DNA of 64,000 bases from Symbiodinium sp. CCMP2592. Lineage: Eukaryota; Sar; Dinophyceae; Suessiales; Symbiodiniaceae. Under the pieces are notes generated by a model. It was not told where the DNA came from. It saw only the letters and a program-made list of their open reading frames with translations, and did no database searches. The position numbers and the translations under genes are program-made. Location: assembly GCA_905221615.1 (NCBI GenBank), contig CAJNDT010001271.1, positions 1 through 64,000 of the forward strand, given 5' to 3'. This document shows, piece after piece, positions 1-10,510 of the stretch. Positions within the stretch are counted from its first letter, which is position 1; every line of letters starts with the position of its first letter.

Positions 1-297
1 CGAACAGTCATGTTCTCATTCACTGCATGGATAAATTAAAGTGCCCTGGAAACCACGAGCATAGTAAGATGTTCGTTCTGAAGAACACCCGGCACTACCC
101 ATCCCCGAAGCTTTTGCTCACACAGCTCTTAGGGCTTTGAGTGCTTGGTAGGTGCTGACGCCTCTTTGTACAGCCGCAGCCGTTTTTTGGAAGAGCCATA
201 AAACTATCGTGGACCGTGAGAAGATCTACGAGCCCAATACGCAACAGCAGCCACTGGACCGGTACCTTTTCTCGACGACAGGTTCATGAGGGGGAGT
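1..297. other. left flank without recognisable gene
   Basis: This stretch lies before the first LINE target site. I see no coding pattern, repeat or RNA gene that I can support. Confidence 0.4.
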
Positions 298-356
298 TGA
301 TTTTCAATCCTGGGCTCAGCCCAGCGGACCGACCGCTCGAGCGTGATTTTCAATCC
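298..356 (+). repeat. two LINE target sites around a 33-bp element tail
   Basis: The 13-mer TGATTTTCAATCC occurs at 298-310 and again at 344-356. Between them, 311-343 is identical to the last 33 bases of each full LINE copy (it begins TGGGCTCAGCCC and ends GCTCGAGCG). The simplest reading is a severely 5'-truncated insertion of the same LINE with its own target duplication, into whose right-hand duplicate copy 1 later inserted. Confidence 0.7.
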
Positions 357-571
357 TGGCTCAAGTTTTCGGCTCAGACTTTGCAGTGCCGACGTGGCCT
401 TTTAGCCTGGAGTCCTTACTTTTGCTAAAGGCCCTGATTGGAACCCAAACCGCAACCTTAAAGGTCGTAGGCTGGCTGTCCAGCAAGGGTTGGGGCGGGG
501 TAGCGCCATACTGCACGTGATTTCAAGCCGAACACTTGCTCAGCCGTTGTCACAGGTTGAGCTTGCTCGCC

Positions 572-1696
572 ATGACTTGGGGAAAAAACGGTGCCAAGGG
601 TGCAGCAACGCCCTACATTGTCTGTCCTCACTGCTCTAGGGCGGGTAAGCAGAGCTGGATTTTCGTAGACAGAGTCCAGCACCACCCCTTTTGCAACCTG
701 TGTGGTAACGCCTGGAAAACACAGGGTGCTCCGGTCACTCAAAGACTGCGCCCGCGGGGCCCCAAGAAGAACAGGGACAGAAGCGCAACCACTGAGAGTG
801 CAACTCAAAGCCCCCAACGGCCTAGGAATCATGAGGGCAACCTCTCCAAAGCCGTCACGACTCTTTGGGAGGTCCAGAAGGAACTGAGCGAGGCAGGTTT
901 CCAAGCAGGCCGGCAGCCGAGTCCGCCTCCAGGCCTCCAGTCTGGAAAAGGCAAAGGGGCAAAGGGTGGGCTTGACGAGCAGGCCGAAGCCTCTAAGAAC
1001 CTGTGGGATTCCGCGTCTGATGATCAGAAGAAGCTGATGCGCCAAGCTGGCATCCCTGAGCCGGTGGCGTCGGAGCCAACAGACCTTGCGGCCCTTTGCA
1101 AGAAGCACTTGGAGTCAATGCCGCCTTCGATCCAGCAAGCCCTTGCAGCACTTGATCCTCCGGCCCCCACGCAGACTCAGCAGATTGAGATTGCAACTCG
1201 TCGCTTTAAGCAGAGCACTACGGACTTGCGACAGATGATCCAGCAAACTGCTGCTTTACAGATTCGCATAGACCGAGCCAAAGCAACCTACCAGGAGCTG
1301 CTTGAGAAGATGAAGGTTTGCCAATCTGATTTGCAGAGCAAGCAAGCTGAAGTCACGGCTATGCAGTCGGAGTTGGAAGCCACACTCAGTGCTGATGCTT
1401 TGGGTCTGGAGGACCCCGCGCGCAAGGACGATCCCTTGGAAGGGCTTCTAGATACGCTTGCCAAAGTTGGGATTGTCCTGACCCAGGAGCAGAAGGAGCT
1501 TTACGAGGAGGCCCAGCGCGGTAAGCTTAACGATGGGCAGCAGAATATGGAAGTTGAAGCCACAAACCAGCCTGGTTTGACGGCTCCGACCCGTGCCCCG
1601 CTGAGCCAAACTTTGCCAGAACACAAGGGCACTGAGCCGCATGAGCAAGCCAAGCCCAGGTCCAGGAGCCGAGGCCGTAGCACGCAGCAAGGTTAG
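572..1696 (+). CDS. LINE ORF1 protein, copy 1
   Basis: About 374 residues from the ATG of MTWGKNGAK, the first in-frame ATG and conserved in all three copies. An N-terminal zinc ribbon is formed by two CxxC pairs (CPHC near residue 17 and CNLC near residue 42). A Q/K/E-rich stretch over roughly residues 210-290 looks like a coiled coil, and the C terminus is SR-like (PRSRSRGRSTQQG). This layout fits an RNA-binding LINE ORF1 (RNP) protein, though no canonical RRM or CCHC knuckle is visible. Copy 1 has lost 15 bp (five residues) after residue 100 relative to copies 2 and 3. The frame ends in TAG and ORF2 continues in the same frame. Confidence 0.75.
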   Translation: MTWGKNGAKGAATPYIVCPHCSRAGKQSWIFVDRVQHHPFCNLCGNAWKTQGAPVTQRLRPRGPKKNRDRSATTESATQSPQRPRNHEGNLSKAVTTLWEVQKELSEAGFQAGRQPSPPPGLQSGKGKGAKGGLDEQAEASKNLWDSASDDQKKLMRQAGIPEPVASEPTDLAALCKKHLESMPPSIQQALAALDPPAPTQTQQIEIATRRFKQSTTDLRQMIQQTAALQIRIDRAKATYQELLEKMKVCQSDLQSKQAEVTAMQSELEATLSADALGLEDPARKDDPLEGLLDTLAKVGIVLTQEQKELYEEAQRGKLNDGQQNMEVEATNQPGLTAPTRAPLSQTLPEHKGTEPHEQAKPRSRSRGRSTQQG

Positions 1697-1699
1697 GGA

Positions 1700-4600
1700 G
1701 TGGGGCTGGGGGTTCAGGTTAGGTCTGTTTTCGAGGAAGGTCCTTTAAGTGGGGACAGTGGGCAACCTGCTTGTGCATTTCAGCCTGCCCTTCTGCTTGA
1801 TCAAGATGTTTCCTGTGCCCCTGCGTCCAGCTCTCAGCCCTGCGGGTTTTCCGGCGAATCGGTTAAGAGACCCATTTCTTTGTACAGTGATTTGTTTTCA
1901 TTGGGGGAGTGCCAACCTCAGCAGCCCAAGTCCTTAGAGAAGGTTTCAGGGTATGTTGAGGCTTACTCACAATTTTGCAACACCGACCTTGTATGGGATC
2001 AGTTTTGGTTACCTGGTTTTTCTGGTAAGGAAGACTGGGATTCTTTTGGGGATTTGAGTGCCTGGCAGACCGTTGCCAAAGGATTACGCCACAGCACCCC
2101 GCTGCAGTCCCAAGACACCCAACTCATCACTGGACCCCAATTTTGGCCCCCGTCTTTCTCGACAACTGAGTTTGATGAGGTCCCTGTGACCGGTGCTTCT
2201 TCAATCTCTGCTTTTGTGGCCACAACCTCAGCAACGGCATCTCAAGTTGAGGAGTTTCCTCGCTTACAGGCGTCGGGGAGTCACGCCGAGGTTGGGGTCA
2301 CCCGCAAACGAATAAAACCAGGCGCAGAGCGAAACAGCCCAAACACATTAGGGTGCCATTCTCTCAGCTTGCCCTTTGTGAGATGCCACCTGAGTTGCCA
2401 CCGTCGGCAAGCCCACACAGCCAGTGGCGAACACTCGAAGGCCAGGTGTGGGAGGCTGTCCAGAACCCAGGTCTGTTGGGAGCAACTTCGGAGTTGGTTG
2501 CCCACCTTCTTGATCAGGTTGAACAGGGCAGCTTAGGTTGGTGGCTGTGCCAAGAGATCTTGGCCCTCCAACGTTCTTTTGACTTGACTTTGCTCCTGCT
2601 TGTTGCTCGGGGCTTTGAAGTTTTGCGCAAATCGCAGCCACAGGGGCATAGGCAAATGCGAGTCACATCTTGCAACATCACTTCTTGGAGGCCCGAAGTC
2701 AAGCAATGGTTTTCAGCTCAAGGGGATGTTATCTTGATTCAGGAGCACCACCTTTTGGAGTCCCAAGTTGTTGCTGAAATTTCGTCTATGGCTGCCATGG
2801 GCTTTGACTCCTTCCTTGTGCCCGCAGCCCCTGGGGAAGGCCGACGGAATAGCTCTAGAGGCGGAGTAGGGGTTTTAGTTAGAGCCCACCTGGGAGCCCG
2901 TTTGCGAGGCCAGTATACCAACCAAGGTTGCGGCTACGTGGCGGTGACGCTACGCACACAAGGGGCTGACTGTACCTCCAGTCCTCCTCCGGCTTCGGGT
3001 CCCCGGTCAACTCTGACATCCTAGCATCTCTGCGCGCAATTCGTCAATCTGTAAGGGGCCCAATCCTGATAGGTGGAGATTGGGACTCGCCTTTGAAGGA
3101 ATTGTTGGACACTGCCATTTTTCAAAGTTTGTCCCTTGAACCAATTGGGCCCAACAAAGCCACATGTGGTGACAATGAGCTTGATTTTCTGGCTGTATCA
3201 CACTGCCTGGAAGGTTTACTCCGGGTTGATGCCTCCTGGGATGTTCCTTTCAAGCCACATGCAGCAATCCAAGTTGCCCTTAATGTGGGCGCTTTCCAGC
3301 TCACCACTCCACAGCTTCCCTCCTTTGTGCTTTCCTTCAGGGAAGAACCGCTTGATTACATGCAGGTTGAGGAGACCCTCGCCTCTTTGCCCGATACCAC
3401 CTTGTCGGCTGACCCCCTGAGCAATCGTCTGGCTTCCATTTCCAGCTCGGTGGAGCACAGTCTTTTGCAAACGTCCCAGGGTATTGGTCGCCAACTCCAA
3501 GTTGAATTCCTCCCAGCTGTTCCTCGCATGTCCCAGTTCGCATGGGAAGGCTCTTGCCAGGCTTTTTTTTTTTTTTTACAATTTCTGTGCCAGGGAGACC
3601 ACCCCAAACGTCGAGAGCAATGCCAGGAGTATTTGCCGCAGATCCTGGACCACTGGCAGGGCAACTCGGAGGAGGCTGTTTCCTTTCTTTCTACGCTCCA
3701 GGCCCGTCTCTCGGAGCAGGCAGCTGTTCCTGAGCCCGTCCAGCAATTATTGCAGGAGCAATTTCTGCTGGCCTCTAAAGTTCACCAGGATGCCCAGACC
3801 AAGTCGTACAGGTCGTGGTTGCAGGGAGCCCAAGAAAAAGGGATGGCTCCCTTTTCAAGACGATCAAAAAAGGTGAAATCACCACTGCACGCCCCTTTCG
3901 GGATCTGTCCGCAGAGGTCCGCGCCCTGGCTAGAACCAAACTATGGCTCCGCACTTGGAAAGGTGTACTTAGAGTTGAGGACCTTCCTCCTCTTCCAAAC
4001 GCAGAGCAACAGGCTCGCGGAAAGCTAAGGGAACTGGCTGCTCAGCAGGTAGCTACCCTGAGCCCCATTTCCCCGGAACAGCTGCAACAAAGGTTTTCCA
4101 AAGGCAGGGTCACTGCCCCAGGACCGGATGGCTGGAGCAAGTCCCTTCTCAAGAAATTGACTTGGCCAGTGCTTCAGGACATCGCTGAATTTTATCAGGA
4201 GCTCGAAAGAGGCCTCCGAGTCCCGCAGCAGTTTCTCCTGACACAAGTTTGTATGCTGCCCAAATCGGCTACTGCTGAGAGACCTATCTCTGTAACTCAC
4301 GTTTTGTGGAGGGACTACTGCAGAGCCAGGTGGTCCCTGATCCAAGAGTGGACGGTCTCCTACCAGGCCCTGGCTCCTTGGGATGCCGCAGTGCCGGGAC
4401 GAACATCACTAGACATCGGCATCCGCCGTTTGCTGTGGGCCGAAGCCTCCCGAACTCAGTCCAAACACTTTGTAGGACTCTTTCTTGATATCAAAGGCTT
4501 CTATGATTGTGTTGTTTGGGCCTCGGTAGTCGACACCGGACTCCTGCTGCAGTTCCCCCCTTTGCTTTTGGAGCTTTCCCTTCAAATTTATGGTGGGACA

Positions 4601-7600
4601 CGATTTGTCTCAGCCGAAAATTCAGTTTCGCCGGGAATAATTCCCACAGTTGGGTTGCTTCAGGGTTGCCCTGTTGCGCCGGTGGTTTCGAAACTGGCTT
4701 TGTTTGTCCCAATCAGGGACCTTCAGGCTACTGGCCTCACTCACAACATAGACCAGTGGCTGGATGACATTTCGGCTGACGTGGTAGGTTCCACTGCTTC
4801 TAACACGGCTCACAAAGCCCTCAAGACATTTCGTATACTGCGAGATTCTCTTGCGGAACGAAATCTTCAGGTTTCCTTGGAGAAAACCAAGTTTCTTTGC
4901 TCAGATTCTGCCACCTCTCACGTTCTTGAGCGTCTGCGTTCGGACCAAGATCCTGGCATTACTCTGTTAGCCAAAGACTTAGGGGTTGACAGCAATGCTG
5001 GCAGACGCCGCAGGCTTGCCACCTCTCTGGGCAGGCACAAGAAGGCACAAGGCCGCCACAAGCGCCTTCGTGCTTTAGGTGTTGATTCGCATTGTTCACG
5101 CACGAGGGTTGTGCGCGGATCCATCATGACATGTGCCACCTATGGCCATCAGGCACAGGGTGTTAGCCCCAAACGGTTGAAATGGCACCGCGCTGTGCTG
5201 GCTGGTAGCTTAGGACGCCAACATCTTGGAGGAACCCTGACCGTCTTGGAGATGTTCTCCCACAGATTTCCGGATCCCCGAGAGCAGATCATTTGTGAGC
5301 ATTTGCAAGTTTTTCTTCGTATTCTTGGTCGTTCTCCTTCCATTTGGGAGGAAGTTCAAAGGTCCTGGCCCTTGGTCAAATCCAGGTTGGAGGCTTCGCC
5401 TCACCCTTGGAAAATCGTTGCCGGACCCATTTCGGCCATGATTCAGTATGCCAGGGACATGGGATGGGATGTCCAGTCCCCGGAAGTCTGGCAAATTGAT
5501 GGCCACCCCTGGCCCGTTGACTTCAGCCCCTTTCTTTTTCAGGAGCTGCGGCGCAAGATTCGGTCTACCATCAAGGGCGAAAGATTGCGAGCCATCTCTT
5601 GCCAACATGGCGGTCAAGGAGCTCAGGACGGTGTAGATTTTACAATTCATCGCCGCATTGCTTTAAAGAAGACCAAACGTCTGACCTTCTACCGGTCAAT
5701 CTGGCAAGGAGCAGTTGTGCATGCGGGAAGTGGTGGCCACCCCAAGTGCCCTTACTGCAAGGATCGGGGCATTGAGTCAGACAACACACTACAACATGTG
5801 CTGTGGGACTGCCCTAGATGGGCTAGACAGCCAAAGCTTCCCCGGCATCTTGAACAAATGCGTCAGTCCCATCCTGCGCCCTGCCTTTGGTTGCGAGCCC
5901 TTCCCCCTCTTGCCTACGTCTCCTCGCCCCTTCAGAACGCTGAGGATAGGTATGAGGGCACCTGGCCGTCACAGACCTGGGACTCGGATTTTGTCATTGG
6001 CACCGATGCCAGTGGTGGCAAATTCTCTTCCGATCCCAGGTTGAGGACCATTGGATGGGCTGTGATTCTAGCACGTAAAACGGGCCAAAGCATCACAGTC
6101 ATCGCAACTGCGAGCGGGGTTTTGCCTCGGCCGGCCACGATTCTAGATGGGGAGGTCCATGCCATTGTCAAGGCCCATGAGCTTTGCCCGGGCCTGACGG
6201 ATCTTACTACAGATTCTCGGGTAGCTTGCAAGCAGGCCGCAGCTAAGGCGGTTACATCCAAGCATTCCATGTTTTGGAAACCCCAATGGCAGAGCATCTC
6301 CCCACAACACCTTCATTGGGTCAAGGCCCACTTGGATGTAGGAAAATTTGCTGAAAAGTTTGGAAAAGATGAGGTTTGGAGTTGGCATTTGAATCAGGAA
6401 GCTGACCAGCTTGCCGGGTCCAGGGCTGACCAAGCTTTGCACCCTGATGCCAGAAAGCAAGTCCGGCAAGTTGACACGCTGGTTTCCACCCTTTCCCAGC
6501 TACTTAGTCAGAGGGCGGAGATTTTGATTACTACGCAGGATAAGAAGACTATTTTCTGCAAGCGCCAGCCAAAACCTCCAACCCTTAACAAAGGCAGCAG
6601 ATTGAGCAACTCGTCAGCCAAACCGTATCTCCGCAGGGACACCAGTGGGAAATTCGGAGTCAGCACCCGACGAACCTCACAGCCATGTGTGGGAAATGTG
6701 GCCTTTACCTGCAGCAAGTGGACCCTCCGGTCCAGCCGTCCCCCCGGATCACCTGGCCTGTCACTCCTCCCATCAGCTTGTTTCCATAGGCAAAGCTTGG
6801 CAGTGTAAAGTGTGTGAAGGCATTTTGCCAGCGCGGGCAAAGAAAGTCCCGGGGCTCCTCCAGTCCCTGTGTGTGACCCGTAAACACACTAACAAACTGA
6901 CTAAGTTCACCAAGAGTTTGTTAAGTGGTGTAGGGGTTCCGGAGTCACTACCTGCCTCCAAGAAGGCTAGCAAGCTTTCTAAGGAGACTCTCCCAAAAGC
7001 CCAAAACCTTAGCAACTTCTTTGCAACACCACTTAACAGGGTTGAGGCCACTCCCCTGCAAACTCTCACTCCCGATGACCCTCCCTTGCAGAACATGGTC
7101 AGGATTGAGCCTCCCTCTCCTGCTGTCCGCGATTACCGGGATCCTGGAAGCCCAGAGCTTGGAGACTTAAGGGCTGCTGGCTCCATTGTTCGCAAGGTGA
7201 AGTTCCAAAATCCATCCAACCATTGTTACACCAATTCTCTGGTGGTTGGTTTCTTTTGGGTTGACCTGCTCCTTGATGCCTCCAGCCCCTTTGCTGGATC
7301 CCCCATCCAGAGCATCCTGCGATGGTTGAAAGATCAGCGCAAAGTCGAGCTGTGGCAGTCCCTGGTTTGGAAGAGACTAGTTGCAGGCCAGGGTCGATGG
7401 GAATCCCCAAACAGCCAGCATGATGTTTGTCAACTTCTCATGCACCTTTCTTCGGGGCTTCCCCGTGACCTCTCTTGCGTTTCATGGCGAGCTCATGCTC
7501 CCAACGCACCTCACCACGAGGGTAACTTTTCCCACTTCCTCTTCACCTCCCGGAGCACGAAGTCTCTATGAAGGAACTTCTGGCAAATTGGCAACAAGGT

Positions 7601-7933
7601 GGAGAAGTGAAAATTCTTACTCACCCGCCTTTGATTGCATTGCAGCTTTTGAGGTTTGTTAGGGAAGGGGGGGGTTTTCGGAGGCTCGAGAACCCAGTTG
7701 GTTTTGAGGATCCTTGTGTGCTTGAGGGATTGGATGGGGAACTTCTTCGTTACTACCCCAAGGCCGTGGTCTCGCATTTAGGCAACTCCCCGACCTCAGG
7801 ACATTATCGAACTTTACTTCTTCCCTCCAAGCTCATTACTGATGATGGGGTAGGTGCTGTTTGCGCCAAGCCTGCAGATGTAGCCTGGTCTAAGTGCTAC
7901 TCGTACCTGGTTTTGCTAACCCTCCATGTCTGA
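1700..7933 (+). pseudogene. LINE ORF2 polyprotein (EN-RT-RNaseH-USP), copy 1, broken
   Basis: Same domain order as copy 2 but interrupted many times. A base is lost near 2310. A 16-bp deletion near 2970 removes part of the endonuclease. The endonuclease GDWN motif reads GDWD near 3080. A run of 15 T replaces normal coding sequence near 3565-3579. Single bases are lost near 3850 and 6590, a small deletion lies near 6730, and the T run near 7520 is one base short within the USP domain. The RT core (APGPDGW, LDIKGFYD, LLQGCP, WLDD) and RNase H (TDASGG, DGEVHA, TDSR) are still readable between about 4090 and 6430. This copy cannot make the full polyprotein. Confidence 0.85.
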
Positions 7934-7959
7934 GCCTTCTCGCAGCTTTTGGCTCCAAG

Positions 7960-8619
7960 ATGGGTAAAGGAAAAGGGAAGAATAAGCCAGGGAAGGGGCA
8001 AAATGCCCCTTTCGAGGACCCGGTAACGGAACAGCGGTACCAGGCCCTCTTGCAGCATCGTTTCAGTGAGGGCAAACCTGCTATTTCGAGATCAAGGTAC
8101 TCCAGGCAAAGCCAGCACTCAGGTACCGACCGGGAACCTCCGGCTTCTGGTCCCAACTTGTTAAGGTCGGTTGAGGCCCCTATCACAAGGCCAAAAGCCG
8201 TACCCAAGCCGGGGGTAGCCCGAACCCCACCACCACCACCGCCAAAGCGGCAACGCACAGAGGCCCAGGCTGAGGAGGCCTCGCCAAGAGCCTCCGGTTC
8301 CAATCTGCAGGCTGAGGTGCCCTCGCCTTCCAATGCTGATGAACCAGGCCTAGCCTCCACAACTCAGGTTGAGCAGGTCTCACCTGAACCAACCTCTCCT
8401 TTGGGGCCTGAGCAGGATGAGGTGCTGACCTCTCCTAAACAGGAACCTGCCCAGAGCCCACCGCCACAACGGCGGGAGATTGGGCATGCGTATAACTACC
8501 ACTGCTTCTTGTGCGGGTTCTACAACAGGGACCCTGTGGCAATGGCCGCCCACCTGGGAACTTGGAGCCACTTGAGGCAAGCTGAAGCCCTCAGGTCTCT
8601 AGCAAAGTCCCAGGAATAG
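7960..8619 (+). CDS. LINE ORF3, short variant with C2H2 finger (copy 1)
   Basis: About 219 residues from the ATG of MGKGKGKNK, which directly follows the SL-like CTTTTGGCTCCAAG. A basic G/K-rich N terminus is followed by low-complexity Pro/Glu/Ser sequence shared with copies 2 and 3. The last 50 residues differ completely: YHCFLCGFYNRDPVAMAAH then LGTWSH, a CX2C-X12-H-X5-H pattern of a C2H2 zinc finger. Copies 2 and 3 have a roughly 370-residue extension here instead. A nucleic-acid-binding role is inferred from the finger only. Confidence 0.65.
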   Translation: MGKGKGKNKPGKGQNAPFEDPVTEQRYQALLQHRFSEGKPAISRSRYSRQSQHSGTDREPPASGPNLLRSVEAPITRPKAVPKPGVARTPPPPPPKRQRTEAQAEEASPRASGSNLQAEVPSPSNADEPGLASTTQVEQVSPEPTSPLGPEQDEVLTSPKQEPAQSPPPQRREIGHAYNYHCFLCGFYNRDPVAMAAHLGTWSHLRQAEALRSLAKSQE

Positions 8620-9139
8620 GAACTCCTCAGCCTCAAAGACCCGAGGTCCTGGGGGGTGAGGGAGGTGGTCAAAAGCCGGCAGAGCCCGCCTAGGCAGGGG
8701 GCACAAGGAGGTGAATAGCTGAGGCCATGGCCGGCAATCCTCCAGCTTTAATTCAACGTGCCAATTTGGTCACAAGCCTAAGTCTGCTCAAGGTGAGGTT
8801 ACTCCCTTGCTCTACAAGCCAACAACGTGAGGAGACTCCGTGGACTTGGAGAAGCTACAAGGTTGAGATACCTCCCTTGCACCCTTTTGTTGCCGCCTAG
8901 CTCAAAGTGAGGAGACTCCTTGGAAGGTAGGCTGAGGGCAACCGCAGTAGGCAGGTGAGCTCGACCAGTCTGTGCCGAGGGTGCTGTTTAAGGACATCAC
9001 CTGATGTCAGACTGGTCTAGAGAAACTCGCCGCTCCCAAAGTGGACTAGGCTCAGAACTCAGGGTGAGGTGACTCCCCTCAAACTTCGTCTCACCCTGAC
9101 TCGAACTGGGCTCAGCCCAGCGGACCGACCGCTCGAGCG
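8620..9139 (+). other. LINE 3' UTR with mini-hairpin series, copy 1
   Basis: Non-coding 3' end. From about 8744 it matches copies 2 and 3. Between 8789 and 9079 it has five short hairpins of the form arm-T-GAG-loop-CTC-arm, for example CAAGGTGAGGTTACTCCCTT. The first two hairpins of copies 2 and 3 are missing because the segment swap covers them. It ends with the self-complementary GGGCTCAGCCC and GCTCGAGC. Confidence 0.65.
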
Positions 9140-9152
9140 TGATTTTCAATCC
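9140..9152 (+). repeat. LINE target site shared by copies 1 and 2
   Basis: TGATTTTCAATCC is both the right boundary of copy 1 and the left boundary of copy 2. A shared 13-mer is what results when a target-specific LINE inserts into the target duplicate left by an earlier insertion. Confidence 0.7.
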
Positions 9153-9367
9153 TGGCTCAAGTTTTCGGCTCAGACTTTGCAGTGCCGACGTGGCCTTTTA
9201 GCCTGGAGTCCCTACTTTTGCTAAAGGCCCTGACTGGAACCCAAACCGCAACCTTAAAGGTCGTAGGCTGGCTGTCCAGCAAGGGTTGGGGCGGGGTAGC
9301 GCCATACTGCACGTGCTTTCAAGCCGAACACTTGCTCAGCCGTTGTCACAGGTTGAGCTTGCTCGCC

Positions 9368-10507
9368 ATGACTTGGGGAAAAAACGGTGCCAAGGGTGCA
9401 GCAACGCCCTACATCGTCTGTCCTCACTGCTCTAGGGCGGGTAAGCAGAGCTGGATTTTCGTAGACAGAGTCCAGCACCACCCCTTTTGCAACCTGTGTG
9501 GCAACGCATGGAAGACCAAGGGTGCTCCGGTCACTCAAAGACTGCGCCCGCGGGGTCCCAAGAAGAACAGGGACAGAAGCGCAACCACTGAGAGTGCCAC
9601 CCAAAGCCCCCAACGGCCTAGGAATCAAGAGGGCAACCTCTCCAAAGCCGTCACGACACTTTGGCAGAAGTTTCCCCCAGAGATCCAGAAGGAACTGAGC
9701 GAGGCAGGTTTCCAAGCAGGCCGGCAGCCGAGTCCGCCTCCAGGCCTCCAGTCTGGAAAAGGCAACGGGGCAAAGGGTGGGCTTGACGAGCAGGCCGAAG
9801 CCTCTAAGAACCTGTGGGATTCTGCGTCTGATGATCAGAAGAAGCTGATGCGCCAAGCTGGCATCCCTGAGCCGGTTGCGTCGGAGCCAACAGACCTTGC
9901 GGCCCTTTGCAAGAAGCACTTGGAGTCAATGCCGCCTTCGATCCAGCAAGCCCTTGCAGCACTTGATCCTCCGGCCCCCACGCAGACTCAGCAGATTGAG
10001 ATTGCAACTCGTCGCTTTAAGCAGAGCACTACGGACTTGCGACTGATGATCCAGCAAACTGCTGCCTTACAGATTCGCATAGACCGCGCCAAAGCAACCT
10101 ACCAGGAGCTGCTTGAGAAGATGAAGGTTTGCCAATCTGATTTGCAGAGCAAACAAGCTGAAGTCACGGCTATGCAGTCGGAGTTGGAAGCCACACTCCG
10201 TGCTGATGCTTCGGGTCTGGAGGACCCCGCGCGCAAGGACGATCCCTTGGAAGGGCTTCTAGATACGCTTGCCAAAGTTGGAATTGTCCTGACCCAGGAG
10301 CAGAAGGAGCTTTACGAGGAGGCCCAGCGCGGCAAGCAAAATGATGGGCAGCAGAATATGGAAGTTGAAGCCACAAACCAGCCTGGTTTGACGGCTCCGA
10401 CCCGTGCCCCGCTGAGCCAAACTCTGCCAGAACACAAGGGCACTGAGCCGCATGAGCAAGCCAAGCCCAGGTCCAGGAGCCGAGGCCGTAGCACGCAGCA
10501 AGGTTAG
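9368..10507 (+). CDS. LINE ORF1 protein, copy 2
   Basis: 379 residues from the conserved MTWGKNGAK start. The frame is open further upstream, but that sequence is the 5' UTR shared by all copies and has no ATG near it. Zinc ribbon (CPHC/CNLC), Q/K/E-rich probable coiled coil over about residues 215-300, and Arg/Ser-rich tail. It contains the WQKFPPE segment that copy 1 has lost. It ends at TAG 10505-10507; the next codon opens ORF2 in the same frame. Probable role is an RNA-binding RNP protein for the LINE RNA. Confidence 0.78.
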   Translation: MTWGKNGAKGAATPYIVCPHCSRAGKQSWIFVDRVQHHPFCNLCGNAWKTKGAPVTQRLRPRGPKKNRDRSATTESATQSPQRPRNQEGNLSKAVTTLWQKFPPEIQKELSEAGFQAGRQPSPPPGLQSGKGNGAKGGLDEQAEASKNLWDSASDDQKKLMRQAGIPEPVASEPTDLAALCKKHLESMPPSIQQALAALDPPAPTQTQQIEIATRRFKQSTTDLRLMIQQTAALQIRIDRAKATYQELLEKMKVCQSDLQSKQAEVTAMQSELEATLRADASGLEDPARKDDPLEGLLDTLAKVGIVLTQEQKELYEEAQRGKQNDGQQNMEVEATNQPGLTAPTRAPLSQTLPEHKGTEPHEQAKPRSRSRGRSTQQG

Positions 10508-10510
10508 GGA

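Larger units (their letters stand above)
357..9139 (+). mobile_element. LINE copy 1 (APE-RT-RNaseH-USP type), decayed
   Basis: First of three head-to-tail copies. It starts TGGCTCAAG and ends GCTCGAGCG, with no poly(A), and is bounded by TGATTTTCAATCC at 344-356 and 9140-9152. It contains a 5' UTR of about 215 bp, ORF1, a multiply frameshifted ORF2, a short ORF3 and a 3' UTR. At about 8.8 kb it is shorter than copies 2 and 3 (about 10 kb), because the segment after about position 8450 is replaced by an unrelated, shorter segment that rejoins the common 3' UTR near 8744. The AP endonuclease plus RNase H layout suggests the I-like group of LINEs; a phylogeny would be needed to place it. Confidence 0.88.

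Noticed and set aside
458-1108. Long minus-strand open frames inside LINE ORF1 (also at 9254 and 19773)
   Set aside because: They recur in each copy only because they are antisense to the conserved ORF1 and have no recognisable motif.
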